This document shows positions 15,825-25,100 of a DNA stretch of 48,843 bases, in pieces. The stretch lies in IMG/VR virus record IMGVR_UViG_3300031999_003745, positions 1-48,843 of that record. The stretch is one strand, 5' to 3'. Every line of letters starts with the position of its first letter. The first letter of the stretch is position 1. Source of the stretch: a virus. The translations under genes and the position numbers were made by a program. The notes beneath the pieces were generated by a model. That model ran no database searches. It saw nothing but the letters and a program-made list of their open reading frames with translations, and had not been told where the DNA came from.

Positions 15825-16806
15825 TTAAATGCTTGCGTCTATAGTTGCTCCAAGTGCTACTCTTAACCAATTTGTGCCATTATATACGGCCAAACATGGA
15901 CTACCTGCTGCACCATTTGAGACATATGCCATTAAACCAGCTTTCCAGGAACCGGTCGATATTTGGGCAACTGTCTGAGCGTCTGTTCCTATTGTGCCAG
16001 AAATTAGGACAACTGATCCTGCTGAACTAGAAAGGATTAGATGGGAATCACTTGCATTAATAGAATAATTTAAGTTGTTTGGATCTATAATTTTTAAAGC
16101 TGATGATAAAGCAATTACTGAACCTGCTGTGCTGCTTAAAATCAAATGTCTATTTCTTGCATTTATAACATAATTGTTTGAATCTGTATCAACTGCAAAT
16201 TCTAAAGAACTTGATAAGGCTATTTTAGATCCTGCTGAACTAGAAAGGATCAAATGAGAATTACTTGCATTAATAGAATAATTTAAGTTGTTTGTGTCTT
16301 TTATCTTCAAAGAAGAGGATAAAGCTACGATTGAACCTGCTGTGCTGCTTAAAATTAAATCCCCGTCTGTAGATTTTATAGAATAATTTTTATTATTTGC
16401 ATTGACAATGTTTAAAGAACTTGATAAAGTAACATCTCTAAATGTACTGGACAAGATCAAATCAGAATTTACCGCCCTTATGTGGTATGCTTTGTCAAAA
16501 TTGGGGAAATCTAACGAGCCAGATGCTGCAATTATTGAACCAATTGCAGAGGATAAAATCAAATTAGAATCTTCATCATACACTTTCCCCAACGTAAAAA
16601 TATCGCCAAGAACTTCAAGATTTCCCGATATGACCGCTCTTGACTCTGATGAAGATAATATAATATGCCCTTTGTCACAAATTATAGCATCTTTAGTTCT
16701 AATTGAACCAGAATTGTAAATATTACCTGAAACATACAACGATTTAACCGCTACGAAGCGACTATATCCGTTGTACCTCTACATTACTCTTATCTCTTGG
16801 AGCCAT
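15825..16806 (-). CDS. Beta-repeat virion protein, CGGA-recoded at codon 13
   Basis: 326 residues. The start MAPRDKSNVEVQ is followed by CGGA (16770-16767). Skipping the C joins GYSRFVAVKSLYVSGNIYN to the long frame, while the zero frame stops after two codons. At least four units of about 35 residues carry LILSS.AGS..ALSSSLKI.D.N (about 80-250). The C-terminal domain STGSWKAGLMAY ... CLAVYNGTNWLRVALGA is shared with the partial gene at the window end (48422-48843). Likely a fibre or surface protein. A GGAAATAAAA ribosome site precedes the ATG. Confidence 0.78.
16768..16770 (-). other. CGGA +1 recoding site near the start of a virion gene
   Basis: GTA CAA CGG ATA TAG stops at once in the zero frame. 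Skipping C16770 gives CAA GGA TAT AGT CGC and 313 further residues. Confidence 0.82.
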
Positions 16807-16832
16807 TTTTATTTCCTCTTTATAATATTAGA

Positions 16833-17525
16833 TTATAAAATTCCTAATTCTTTTAAATATATAAATTTATACCCCTTGTGAGATTTTGCTTTTTTGGACA
16901 AACAAAGATTCACATCTTGGCGTATTAAATTTAAATCACGAGCACACTTTGATTGATTTATCCATATTCCAATTATTTTTTTATCTTTTAATGCTGCAAA
17001 TTCTTTTGCGTTGTGGCCTTTTGATATTTTTTCTCTTTTCTCTTCAGACATTGGTCCTATTTTTTTACCTTTATTCCAAGGCGTAAAAGATTCCCCCGCA
17101 CTGAACCATCCTTTTGATATTTTTTTTACATAAACTGGATCTTGCATTCTTTTTTGAGCTAATTTTGACATTTTTTGTCTTGATTCTAAAGAAAATTTAT
17201 AACCACGACCAACATTTCCACCAAGAGTACAATTATAACCATATTTATAAGTGTTATAAAAATTAATTGCCCAAATTTCATATTCATCAAGATATTTTTC
17301 TTCTATATTTTCAAATAAAATTTCCCATTCAAAATTATCAAACCCATATTTTCTTATTGCATTATAAAAATGCTTATGATAATCTGTTCTTTTTGTATTT
17401 CTTGATTGATACCTATGCTCATTTTTTCTCTTGTTCAAACTATGTATGGTTTGTCCTATGTAAATTTTCCCATTAATTTTATTTGTTACTTTATAAATAA
17501 TACCTTTTTTCATTTCTTTATCCAT
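16833..17525 (-). CDS. GIY-YIG homing endonuclease
   Basis: 230 residues. GIIYKVTNKINGKIYIGQTI (8-27) is the GIY-YIG core; R32 in LNKRKNEHR and Glu near residue 80 complete the fold. NUMOD3-like repeats (RGYKFSLESRQKMSK, EEKREKISKGHN) follow. A NUMOD1-like segment (IIGIWINQSKCARDLNL) and YKFIYLKELGIL close the protein. Its ATG sits inside the last codons of the recoded upstream virion gene (AATGGATAA), an 8-base overlap. A free-standing selfish gene in the structural operon, with no own promoter seen. Confidence 0.93.
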   Translation of the reverse strand: MDKEMKKGIIYKVTNKINGKIYIGQTIHSLNKRKNEHRYQSRNTKRTDYHKHFYNAIRKYGFDNFEWEILFENIEEKYLDEYEIWAINFYNTYKYGYNCTLGGNVGRGYKFSLESRQKMSKLAQKRMQDPVYVKKISKGWFSAGESFTPWNKGKKIGPMSEEKREKISKGHNAKEFAALKDKKIIGIWINQSKCARDLNLIRQDVNLCLSKKAKSHKGYKFIYLKELGIL

Positions 17526-18070
17526 TATTACAAACTAGCGAAACATACAAACTACCAGTATAATCGCCGACTAAACCACCAGTTCCACTAGGTATTGTTC
17601 TAAAGCGAATATAGCGACGCGAATTACCTCCGAATTTGCATTGACAAAATACTATCAATTCCGCCACTTGAAGTCAAATTTGCAAATGTATCACGATCCC
17701 AATTTTGTTCCCAGTTGGTTGCATCTGGAGAAAATTCAACAGACCCTGACTGTAAATTGTTGCTATAATTATTAACGACAGTTAAACATACGTTTGACCA
17801 TAAAGATATATCCACCGGTCCAATGGCCGTATGCCAATTCTGTCCTGAAAAACTAGACGTGTTTGAATAAATACATCCAGACAGCGAAACAAGTTCAACA
17901 TTCGTCGTTCCGTCGCTAGACGAAAGCACAATACTTGAACTATTTAAAATCCACACATCAATTGGACCACGGCTTCCAATTGCTTTTGTTTCGGAACCAT
18001 GTCCATACGTACTTGGTGGATAATTTGCTATTGTTTTATAACTTGAACTTGGGTTTTGAAAATCAGCCAT
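17518..18070 (-). CDS. Virion beta-sandwich-like protein, CGGA-recoded
   Basis: 183 residues. MADFQNPSSSYKTIANYP begins a Ser/Thr/Gly-rich beta protein with FSPDATNWEQNWD (about 110-122). In the zero frame it ends SMQIRR. Skipping C17632 continues as SMQIGGNSRRYIRFRTIPSG, then LVGDYTGSLYVSLVCNNG and TAA (17520-17518). The RYIRFR strand and GxLYVSL end look like a complete beta-sandwich (decoration or fibre tip type), so the extension is credible. It lies downstream of the prohead protease. Confidence 0.72.
17630..17632 (-). other. CGGA +1 recoding site
   Basis: ATT CGG AGG TAA stops two codons on. Skipping C17632 gives ATT GGA GGT AAT TCG and 35 more residues. Confidence 0.8.
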
Positions 18071-18074
18071 TTTA

Positions 18075-18673
18075 TTATTTCCTCTTTAAGATTTCATTGC
18101 AAATTCTATTTATTCTATCATTTTTTGCAATATTTTCTTTTATATAACTTAAATCTATTTGTTTGCATTCGTTTAACCATGCATTCATTGTGCTGGGTTC
18201 ACCGCACTGAATCGAATGCAATCAACGTAAAATCATCTTCAACAATTTGTGTCCCATCTTTTCCTTCTTTTACTTCCCCAACTCCTCGACTAGACATGCC
18301 CACTCTTACTCCAGATTCGAGCAAACTTTGCAATATTTGTCCACATGGGGTATTTAAAATCTCAATTTTCCCCTTTACATCATCACCTTCCCACCAAATT
18401 TCAGTTACCAAAAGTGCAGCAGTCTGCAATTCCACAATTGATTTATCTGAATGATCAAGTTGTCCAATTGCCCTTCTTTCATTAACTGCCTTTTGATAAT
18501 TACCGAATTTCCCTTTCCAAAATAGCCCTTGGATAAATTCTTCCATTTTGATTTTTCTCATCACATCTTTGCAAAAGAGCTGGTACGACAATTGGTTGAT
18601 TCTTCTCTTTCATTTCCAGAATTGTCTCTTTCTTATAAATCAACTCATTATATTCTCTCAATAATCTAGCCAT
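18075..18673 (-). CDS. Prohead protease (T4 gp21-like), two CGGT recodings
   Basis: 198 residues, close to T4 gp21 (212), but only after +1 recoding at 18505 and 18204. The N-terminal frame gives NQNGRIYPRAILEREI, then GNYQKAVNERRAIGQLDH, with probable catalytic His74. The second frame carries WWEGDDVKGKIEIL, TPCGQILQSLLESG and VRVGMSSRGVGEV, with the catalytic Ser at 127 or 128. The third gives EPSTMNAWLNECK. Each part matches the order of gp21 (NKRLYPKRILE, LGELNH, WWKGNDV, GVSSRGLGS, PSAPDAW). The enzyme digests scaffold and pro-regions during head maturation. An inverted repeat precedes the gene. Confidence 0.9.
18202..18204 (-). other. CGGT +1 recoding site, second in the prohead protease
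   Basis: TCA GTG CGG TGA stops immediately. Skipping C18204 gives GTG GGT GAA CCC AGC ACA, restoring the PS...AW end of gp21-type proteases. Confidence 0.9.
18503..18505 (-). other. CGGT +1 recoding site, first in the prohead protease
   Basis: GAA ATT CGG TAA stops immediately. Skipping C18505 gives ATT GGT AAT TAT CAA AAG and joins the N-terminal part to the catalytic domain. Confidence 0.92.
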
Positions 18674-18702
18674 TTTAACTTCTCTCCAATGGTTTATAGT
18701 AC

Positions 18703-18721
18703 ATAGTTTACTGTAAACTAT
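18703..18721. promoter_or_regulatory. Inverted repeat upstream of the prohead protease
   Basis: ATAGTTTA-CTG-TAAACTAT, an 8-bp perfect dyad about 30 bases before the protease ATG. It could be an operator, a weak terminator of the upstream gene or an mRNA hairpin; it lacks a T run. Confidence 0.4.
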
Positions 18722-18728
18722 ACTTAAA

Positions 18729-18935
18729 TTATTTTTTATTTTTTTTATTATGTTTCACAAAAAACTCTTTAATGCTCAAACTTTTTGCCCAGTTAATCAA
18801 GTTCTCAATTTCGGCATCACCCCAATCTTCCACGTCTTTTGTTTCAACGTCTTCAATGTCTTTTACATCTTCAAATTCTTCTCTGATAATATTCTTCACT
18901 TCTTTCATGGACAATTTTCTAATTTTCTTTTTCAT
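18729..18935 (-). CDS. Small charged protein of unknown function
   Basis: 68 residues. A basic leader (MKKKIRKLSMKEVKNIIREE) precedes an acidic stretch (FEDVKDIEDVETKDVEDWGD, 21-40) and a helical end. The terminal KHNKKNKK is encoded by the late-promoter-like AT motif (18731-18754) that precedes the prohead protease. AAGGAG lies seven bases before the ATG. Possibly a small core or internal protein. Confidence 0.6.
   Translation of the reverse strand: MKKKIRKLSMKEVKNIIREEFEDVKDIEDVETKDVEDWGDAEIENLINWAKSLSIKEFFVKHNKKNKK
18731..18754 (-). promoter_or_regulatory. Late-promoter-like AT motif inside a gene end
   Basis: AACATAATAAAAAAAATAAA on the minus strand encodes the last residues (HNKKNKK) of the small gene ending at 18729 and lies about 60-80 bases upstream of the prohead protease start. 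Confidence 0.4.
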
Positions 18936-18956
18936 TTTTATGCTCCTTAAAATGAT

Positions 18957-18978
18957 TTATTTTTTTATTTATTATGTT
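18957..18978 (-). promoter_or_regulatory. Late-promoter-like AT motif
   Basis: GAACATAATAAATAAAAAAA on the minus strand, then AAGGAG and the ATG at 18935. Confidence 0.45.
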
Positions 18979-18979
18979 C

Positions 18980-20071
18980 CTATTTTATACCTTTATATTT
19001 GTTTTTTATTAAAAACTTATTCATTTCAATTTCTAATGGATTCATATTGTTTATTGCACCATCAACTTCATCTTCTAATGCTCTTAAATATTTATCTCTT
19101 TTTTGGGCAGCTTGAATTGCATCTTCCATATTTTCAAAAATTGTTTCTTGTATGTGTATCAATTCCGCTCTTAAAGATTTGCCCTCTGGGTTATCCATGG
19201 CGTTCAATTCTTGCTTTGTTTGATTGGGTATTTGAATCATTGGTCTATCATTTACTATATTAATCGAAAATGGAAATGTCTTTCCAGAATCTTTCAATAT
19301 AATACTAAAATATAACTCTATAGTCCCTTTTTGATTGTCAGTTTTGAATTTTTTATCTTTCAATTCGTAGTCCCCTGATTGACCTAAAACCCTATTTAAT
19401 TCTTTGCATGCTTTGTCTAATAATTTTACTTTAGATTTGGCCAAGTCACCCATAATACTTCTTAATTTTGGATCAGAGTCTAACACGGCTTTGGGCAATT
19501 TTTCAATAAAAGCGTTCCATAACTGTGTTTGCTTGTCAGGTTCGGCTTGTTCAAACGTGTAAGTTAGGACATTTTCTTTGAGGAGGTGCTCTTTTAAGAA
19601 TTCCTTTAGCCTAGTTAGAACTTCTTGCTTTTTATCCTTTTTTTGATATTTGGGTGCTGGTTTTTTAAATGTTTGTATTGTCTTTTCTTTTTCCTTTTCT
19701 TGTTGTTTTGCAGTTTTGGGTGCGTCTTTCTTCTTGGTTTCTCTCTCTTTTTTTAACTGTTGTTGTTTCCTTATAATGCGCTGTTTTTCCCATGCAGTCT
19801 CACGATCCTGAAATGAACCAAGTTGAATTTCAGGATTTTCATCGTCATATATCTTCCACTGATTTCCATATTTTAGGACTACCTCGTCGATCTCCTGATC
19901 TGTTAATTCACCTTCTATGATCAAATTCTCAAAAAGGGCGGCCTCTCCATAAGGTTTCGATACATTATTCTTTTTACCCTTTCTTTTAACAACCGAGCCA
20001 AAAGGAGAACTAAACCCCTTTATATTTCCAACCATAGATGATTCTTTAACTTTTTTTATTTTCTTTTTCAT
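18980..20071 (-). CDS. Lys-rich head-module protein of unknown function
   Basis: 363 residues from the ATG at 20071, which overlaps the upstream stop as TAATG. An N-terminal segment (ENLIIEGELTDQEIDEVVLK) leads into a Lys/Gln/Glu coiled linker (about 90-150) and a C-terminal domain with ELYFSIILKDSGKTFPFSI and helical ends. No family recognised. It lies between the portal block and the prohead protease, where T4-like phages keep core proteins. Confidence 0.62.
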   Translation of the reverse strand: MKKKIKKVKESSMVGNIKGFSSPFGSVVKRKGKKNNVSKPYGEAALFENLIIEGELTDQEIDEVVLKYGNQWKIYDDENPEIQLGSFQDRETAWEKQRIIRKQQQLKKERETKKKDAPKTAKQQEKEKEKTIQTFKKPAPKYQKKDKKQEVLTRLKEFLKEHLLKENVLTYTFEQAEPDKQTQLWNAFIEKLPKAVLDSDPKLRSIMGDLAKSKVKLLDKACKELNRVLGQSGDYELKDKKFKTDNQKGTIELYFSIILKDSGKTFPFSINIVNDRPMIQIPNQTKQELNAMDNPEGKSLRAELIHIQETIFENMEDAIQAAQKRDKYLRALEDEVDGAINNMNPLEIEMNKFLIKNKYKGIK

Positions 20072-21277
20072 TATAATATTCCTAATTCTTTTAGTTTGAG
20101 CAAATCCCAAAGTTCACTATTTGGGTGTTCTTTATGAAACCATTCCCATTTTTCCTGAGATAATTCATCCCAAAAATATCCGCTTTATTTCTATATAGGT
20201 ATCTCTATCAATTAGATATGCATCCACAAAATAAACATAACCTTTTTCTTCGTTTTTAAATGGAATTTGCCAACCAAATCTTTCTTTGTTTCCGTTCCAA
20301 GTATCAACAACGGCACATTCATAACTTGCGGTGCAATCCACTTCTTCGTTTGTTTCCCAGTTATATTTTAATGTATGTTTGTTTGAAGATCTGATTTGTT
20401 TTAAACGTATTTCTCTATTTTGAGAAGGATATTCTACACCAAATTTTTTTAAACAAGTTTGCTTTGCATTAATTCTTCCTCTTTTGGGATGCCCGTGTCC
20501 ATTTAAAACGTCGCCAGGGTTTGTTAGCCACTTTCCAAAATCTTTATCAATAAAAATACATTTAGTACTTTTATTTACATAAGTTGTTTCATCTAATACA
20601 ACCGCATCACCATGAATTTTTTTTAACCTTTCTTTAATTTTTTGTACGGGTATTAATTTTATCTCTGATATTTTTTTACAAAATCTTTCTTTGTGTCCAA
20701 CTTTCTTATTTATAACGCAGTGTGGTTCTATCCACCATTCACCATAATCTTTGTCAATAAATCTACATTTTGTTGTCATATTGATATAGGTAGATTCATC
20801 CAATATAACTTTATCACCATGAATTTTAAATAGTCTTTTTTTTGCTTCTTCAACTGAGATTTTTGATTTTTCTCCCGATATTTTATATCCTCTGACTTTA
20901 TGGCCGCAATAATCACTCGGACCAATAACATACATAGGTTTGGCCCACCATTCTCCATAATCTTTATCAATAAAACGTGCCTTTTTTGTTAATCCTTTGT
21001 AGGTAGAAAAATCTAATTCAACATTACCATTATGTATTTCTAATAATCTTTTTTGGGCTTCTTCTTGTGTTAATCTTCTTTTTTCGTTTCCTCTTTGTTT
21101 GTGACCTGCTCCTCTTATAACGTTACCAGGTAGAGCCCACCATTGCCCAAAATCTTTATCAATAAATCTACATTTTATTTTCATATTAATATAAGTAGAT
21201 TCGTCTAAAGAAATAAAATCTCCATGAATTCCTTTTATTCTTTCTTTAAAAACATCAATTGTCACAACTTTTGACAT
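20071..21277 (-). CDS. DESTY-repeat endonuclease-like protein with four repeats, CGGA-recoded
   Basis: 401 residues with the recoding at 20182. Four DNA-binding-like repeats (about 4-240) each carry LDESTYIN..TKCRFIDKDYG.WW..P..VI...GH..R. A KKFGVEYPSQNREIRLKQIR linker follows, then ASYECAVVDTW, YFVDAYLIDRDTYIEIK and the recoded glycine. In the zero frame the protein stops at ...IEIKRIFLG. With C20182 skipped it continues YFWDELSQEKWEWFHKEHPN, then SELWDLLKLKELGIL, exactly as in the intact copy at 5350-6279. The last codons overlap the next ATG (TAATG). Confidence 0.88.
20180..20182 (-). other. CGGA +1 recoding site at the catalytic IEIKG glycine
   Basis: AAGCGGATATTTTTGGGAT here aligns base for base with AAAGGATATTTTTGGGAT of the intact paralogue at 5443-5460, apart from A/G in the Lys codon and one extra C before GGA. 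Confidence 0.95.
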
Positions 21278-21278
21278 A

Positions 21279-22121
21279 TTATGACTCCAATTCATCACTC
21301 AAATTAGCATATTCCAATAAATCAACAATTTTGTCATCGTCCAACCTGTCAAAATTCGTTACCACAAATTGTTTATAACATTCATTAATTTTCTTGCTCA
21401 ATTCCTTATCTTTGGAAATGCCTGAATCTTTAACTATTCTTAAACTATTTTTTATTTTTTCTATTTGTTCGTTTATTTTGCCTTTAACTTCTTTCTTATT
21501 TTCACTCATTAAAAAAGCAGCATAATTAAAAAGAATGTTTCTTTGCCCTTCGGACAGTTGTTTAGAAATTTTTTCATTGAATTTCTTTACAATAAATTTA
21601 TAAACAACTGGATTCATTTCTGGATCACTTTGTTCATTTAATACAGTTTTATTTGGGATTGTTATTAACTCCAGCAAATAATCCTCTAATTTTATTCTAT
21701 CAACTGTTTCCAATGTCTTGTTCCTATTGTCATTTATCAAAGTTTGAACCGTGGCATAATCATAATAATTTGGAACGTTATAATTAAAAACCTTATCCGC
21801 TTTCAAATTATAATTTATTTCTTTTATTAATTTGCTCTTTTCTTCGTCAAGTTTCAATGCGTCAATTTTCTTTGCTTCAGAATAGAATTCATTAAGCAAT
21901 TTTGTCGCTGATTCTTTTGAAACGACTTTGTTCTCTAAGACTGTTTTGTACAACTTAAGTTCTTTGTTAAGATTGGTCCCAACAGAGAATCCCCTTTTGG
22001 CAATTCTTGCCGTCTTTGTCGCTTCCTCTTTGTTGTTTTCTAGTAAACATTGAGAAACATGGCGAATTAAAAACTCATAAAGAAGACCTGCGTTTCTACG
22101 TTTGTTGTGCTTATTCTTCAT
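21279..22121 (-). CDS. Conserved head-module protein downstream of the portal
   Basis: 280 residues, helical. The start MKNKHNKRRNAGLLYEFLIR resembles a motif I associate with proteins next to portals in T4-like phages; the function is unknown to me. Lys/Asn/Glu-rich throughout, with no membrane segment or catalytic motif. GGAG inside its last codons serves the next gene. Confidence 0.68.
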   Translation of the reverse strand: MKNKHNKRRNAGLLYEFLIRHVSQCLLENNKEEATKTARIAKRGFSVGTNLNKELKLYKTVLENKVVSKESATKLLNEFYSEAKKIDALKLDEEKSKLIKEINYNLKADKVFNYNVPNYYDYATVQTLINDNRNKTLETVDRIKLEDYLLELITIPNKTVLNEQSDPEMNPVVYKFIVKKFNEKISKQLSEGQRNILFNYAAFLMSENKKEVKGKINEQIEKIKNSLRIVKDSGISKDKELSKKINECYKQFVVTNFDRLDDDKIVDLLEYANLSDELES

Positions 22122-22155
22122 AAAGTTACACCTCGTCTTAGATAATTATTATAAT

Positions 22156-25100
22156 TTATCCTTTAATTATAGTTTTTTTTGTTTTATTTAGTCTTGATGA
22201 ATTTAATGTAGAATTATTCTCTAATTCTTCAATAAATCTTTTGTTTGTTGTAATGCGATTTTTGAACAACTTATCTTCAAAACTTGAATAATCTTTTTCT
22301 TCACCAAATGGAGAAGTTATAATTCTTCTAATTGTTGCAATATCACCAGGATCTCCAAGTGCATTCTTTTTGGTGTTGTAAACATGATTCTTTGCAGAAT
22401 TAGGATTTATTAAGTCAGACATTTTCTTTTTCTTTGCCTTTGTGCCGTCCCCGCCTAGTTCGTTTGGCATTGCTCTTTGAATATTTGGATCCCTACCCGC
22501 TGTTATGGGCGTTCCTTCTTCCTCTTCTGGGGGCGCTTCTTGAGGAGGTTCTTCTATTGGGGCTTCCTGCGGTGCAACCCCTGGAACCCCACCTTGATCT
22601 GGTGGAGGTTGTTGATCTTCCCCTGCTGTAATTTGAGCAACTTGTTGATTACTCATTGCATCTTTCTTTTTGCCTTCTTCTATCGCCTCGATTTCTTTGT
22701 CAGTTAATTTAAATATTTTTTTATAAATAAAGTATCTATCAACAAGTCCTTCTTGCGACGTGGCAGTTGAACTAACTTCAAACTTTACTCTCCATAATTC
22801 TTGACGTTGCATTTCCTCAATTATGCTCGGATTGGCCATTGTTATCTCAAAATTGAGCAAGTCCTCGTCTTTAAACCCCATTGAGAACAATTGTATCGTC
22901 GCTATTTTGTTAAGTTCGCTAATAAATATTTGTTGTATACGACGTATTGTACGCGCGAATCGGATGTCCTCTTGCGACAATGTACTTTTTCCAGTTATAT
23001 CTCCTTCATAGCCTAAATAGCTCTTAGGAATCTTTAAGGCAGCAAACAATTTATTTTGGATATATGTCAAATCTTCAATATCCCCAGTAAACTGCCCGCC
23101 AGGAAGTGTTTCAATGCGAGTACCTGTAGAATCGCCCCTGATGGGGATGACATAATCCTCATCAGTCGAAAGTGGATTATATCTCTGATCAACTTGTCCA
23201 GTGTCCGTGTCAATAACTAAGTTTCTTTTTAGCTGCTTTTGTACTTTCTCAACATAAGTTGGTATATCTTGTGGCGCAACATTTCCAACATCGACGTAAA
23301 ATACACGACGTTCCGGAGAACGCACAATTCTATAAACCATAACTGCATCTTCCATCAAAATTAATTGGCGCCAAACCCTACGGGCTGGTTCAATAACACT
23401 AGAACCATAAGGCAAAAATACATCATTGCCAAGTATTCTAAAGTGAATTACTTGCCAATTTTCTAATATTCTATTTCCTTGCGTTTGCCAACGATATCTA
23501 TATGCAGTTGGATCATTTTTGTCATATCCTTCTTCTCTTTCAACTTCATTTACCGGCATTGGAAATAGCCCCATAATACCATAATCTGGATGATGATCAA
23601 CTAATAGAAATTGATCACCATATTTACACAAATTTCTAATCCATGTCCATCCGTTAAAGTCTAAACGCAAAACATCAAAAAATAATTGTTCCAATGTTTC
23701 TTTTATTTCATTGTTTAGTGAATGTATTTTTAAAATATCACCATATTCGTCTCTTGTTACTGTTTCGTCTGCATAAATATCTAAACCGCTAGATATCTCG
23801 GCCATCGTTTCCATTTCCGAATTCGATATAAAAACAAAGCCTTGCATTATTTTACTAGATTCATGATTAGTTTTCCAAATTTCTTCTGCGCCGGCTGCAA
23901 AATTATGATGAATCTCGGTCGTCAAATCATAAACTTGTACTACTTCATATGGTTCTATAGAAATAATTTTATGATTATCATAATTCTTTACAAATTCATT
24001 CCAAGTTTTAAATCCATTTTGTTTTAAACGAGCAAGAATTGGAACTTGACTTACATTAAAATGTTTTTTTATTTCTTCTAATTCTGTTCCTTTTTTGTAA
24101 AAATTACAAATTTTTTGAAAAGTCAATTCGTGATTGTATCTTGGATTTTTTTCTCCCCTGTTGTCTGTCCCGTTGTGTTTCCAATTTTCATCTATACTTT
24201 TCAAATAACACGGAATATTAGAAAAACCTTTTTCAGTCAGTCTTCTTGTCAGTACTCTATGATCTGATTCAAAATGTTCACAAACCTCTACAAAATTAAT
24301 ATTTTTTCCTTCGTTGATTAATTTTCTACAAAATTCATCTATTTTTTCAAAAGTTATATCCTCTCTATAGGCAGGATTATTTTCTGTCATAAATTTTGAA
24401 TGTTGCTTTGAAAATTTTTCTCTCCACTCTTCATTTTCCCATTTTTCTTTGTTATTTCTTTCTGCTAATCCTCCGTGATACTTTCTATGTTCTTCCTCTG
24501 TCATTAAAATAAGATTATTTAATGTATTATCGTCTGCCTTAAAATTCTTATGATGAACAACTTCACTTTCATTTAAAAATCTTCCTACATTACTTTCTAC
24601 TATATATCTATGTTCAATTTGCCATTTTTTATTTCTATTGGTTCCTATATTATTTAGAACATTAATCCAAACATATTCTCTATCCTTTATAAATTTTCCT
24701 CTATATAGAGGCATTAATGATTCACCAATTGTTAATTCTTTTACTGGTTTATATGTTCCATCTCTTAACATAAATTTATGAGAATCGTTTGCTATAATAT
24801 ATCCGCCATTCTCAAAACTAACTTTATATGTCATATCTACTTTTGTAGGGTGTGGATGATGTGCTTTATCTATTACAATTTTTTTATTCTCATGATCATA
24901 TGAATAAACATGAAATCTTTCACCGTTTGGATACATATCACATAAATCTTTAATTTTAACTGGACCATGCTCAATTGTCCAAATTAAAGTATCACCATGA
25001 ATACAATAATCACTATATCTCGCCAATCTCGAATAGTTTCCATAACTTGCCAATTGACTTGCATATGCCGAAGTATTTGATCTTAAAAACGCTTTTGCAG

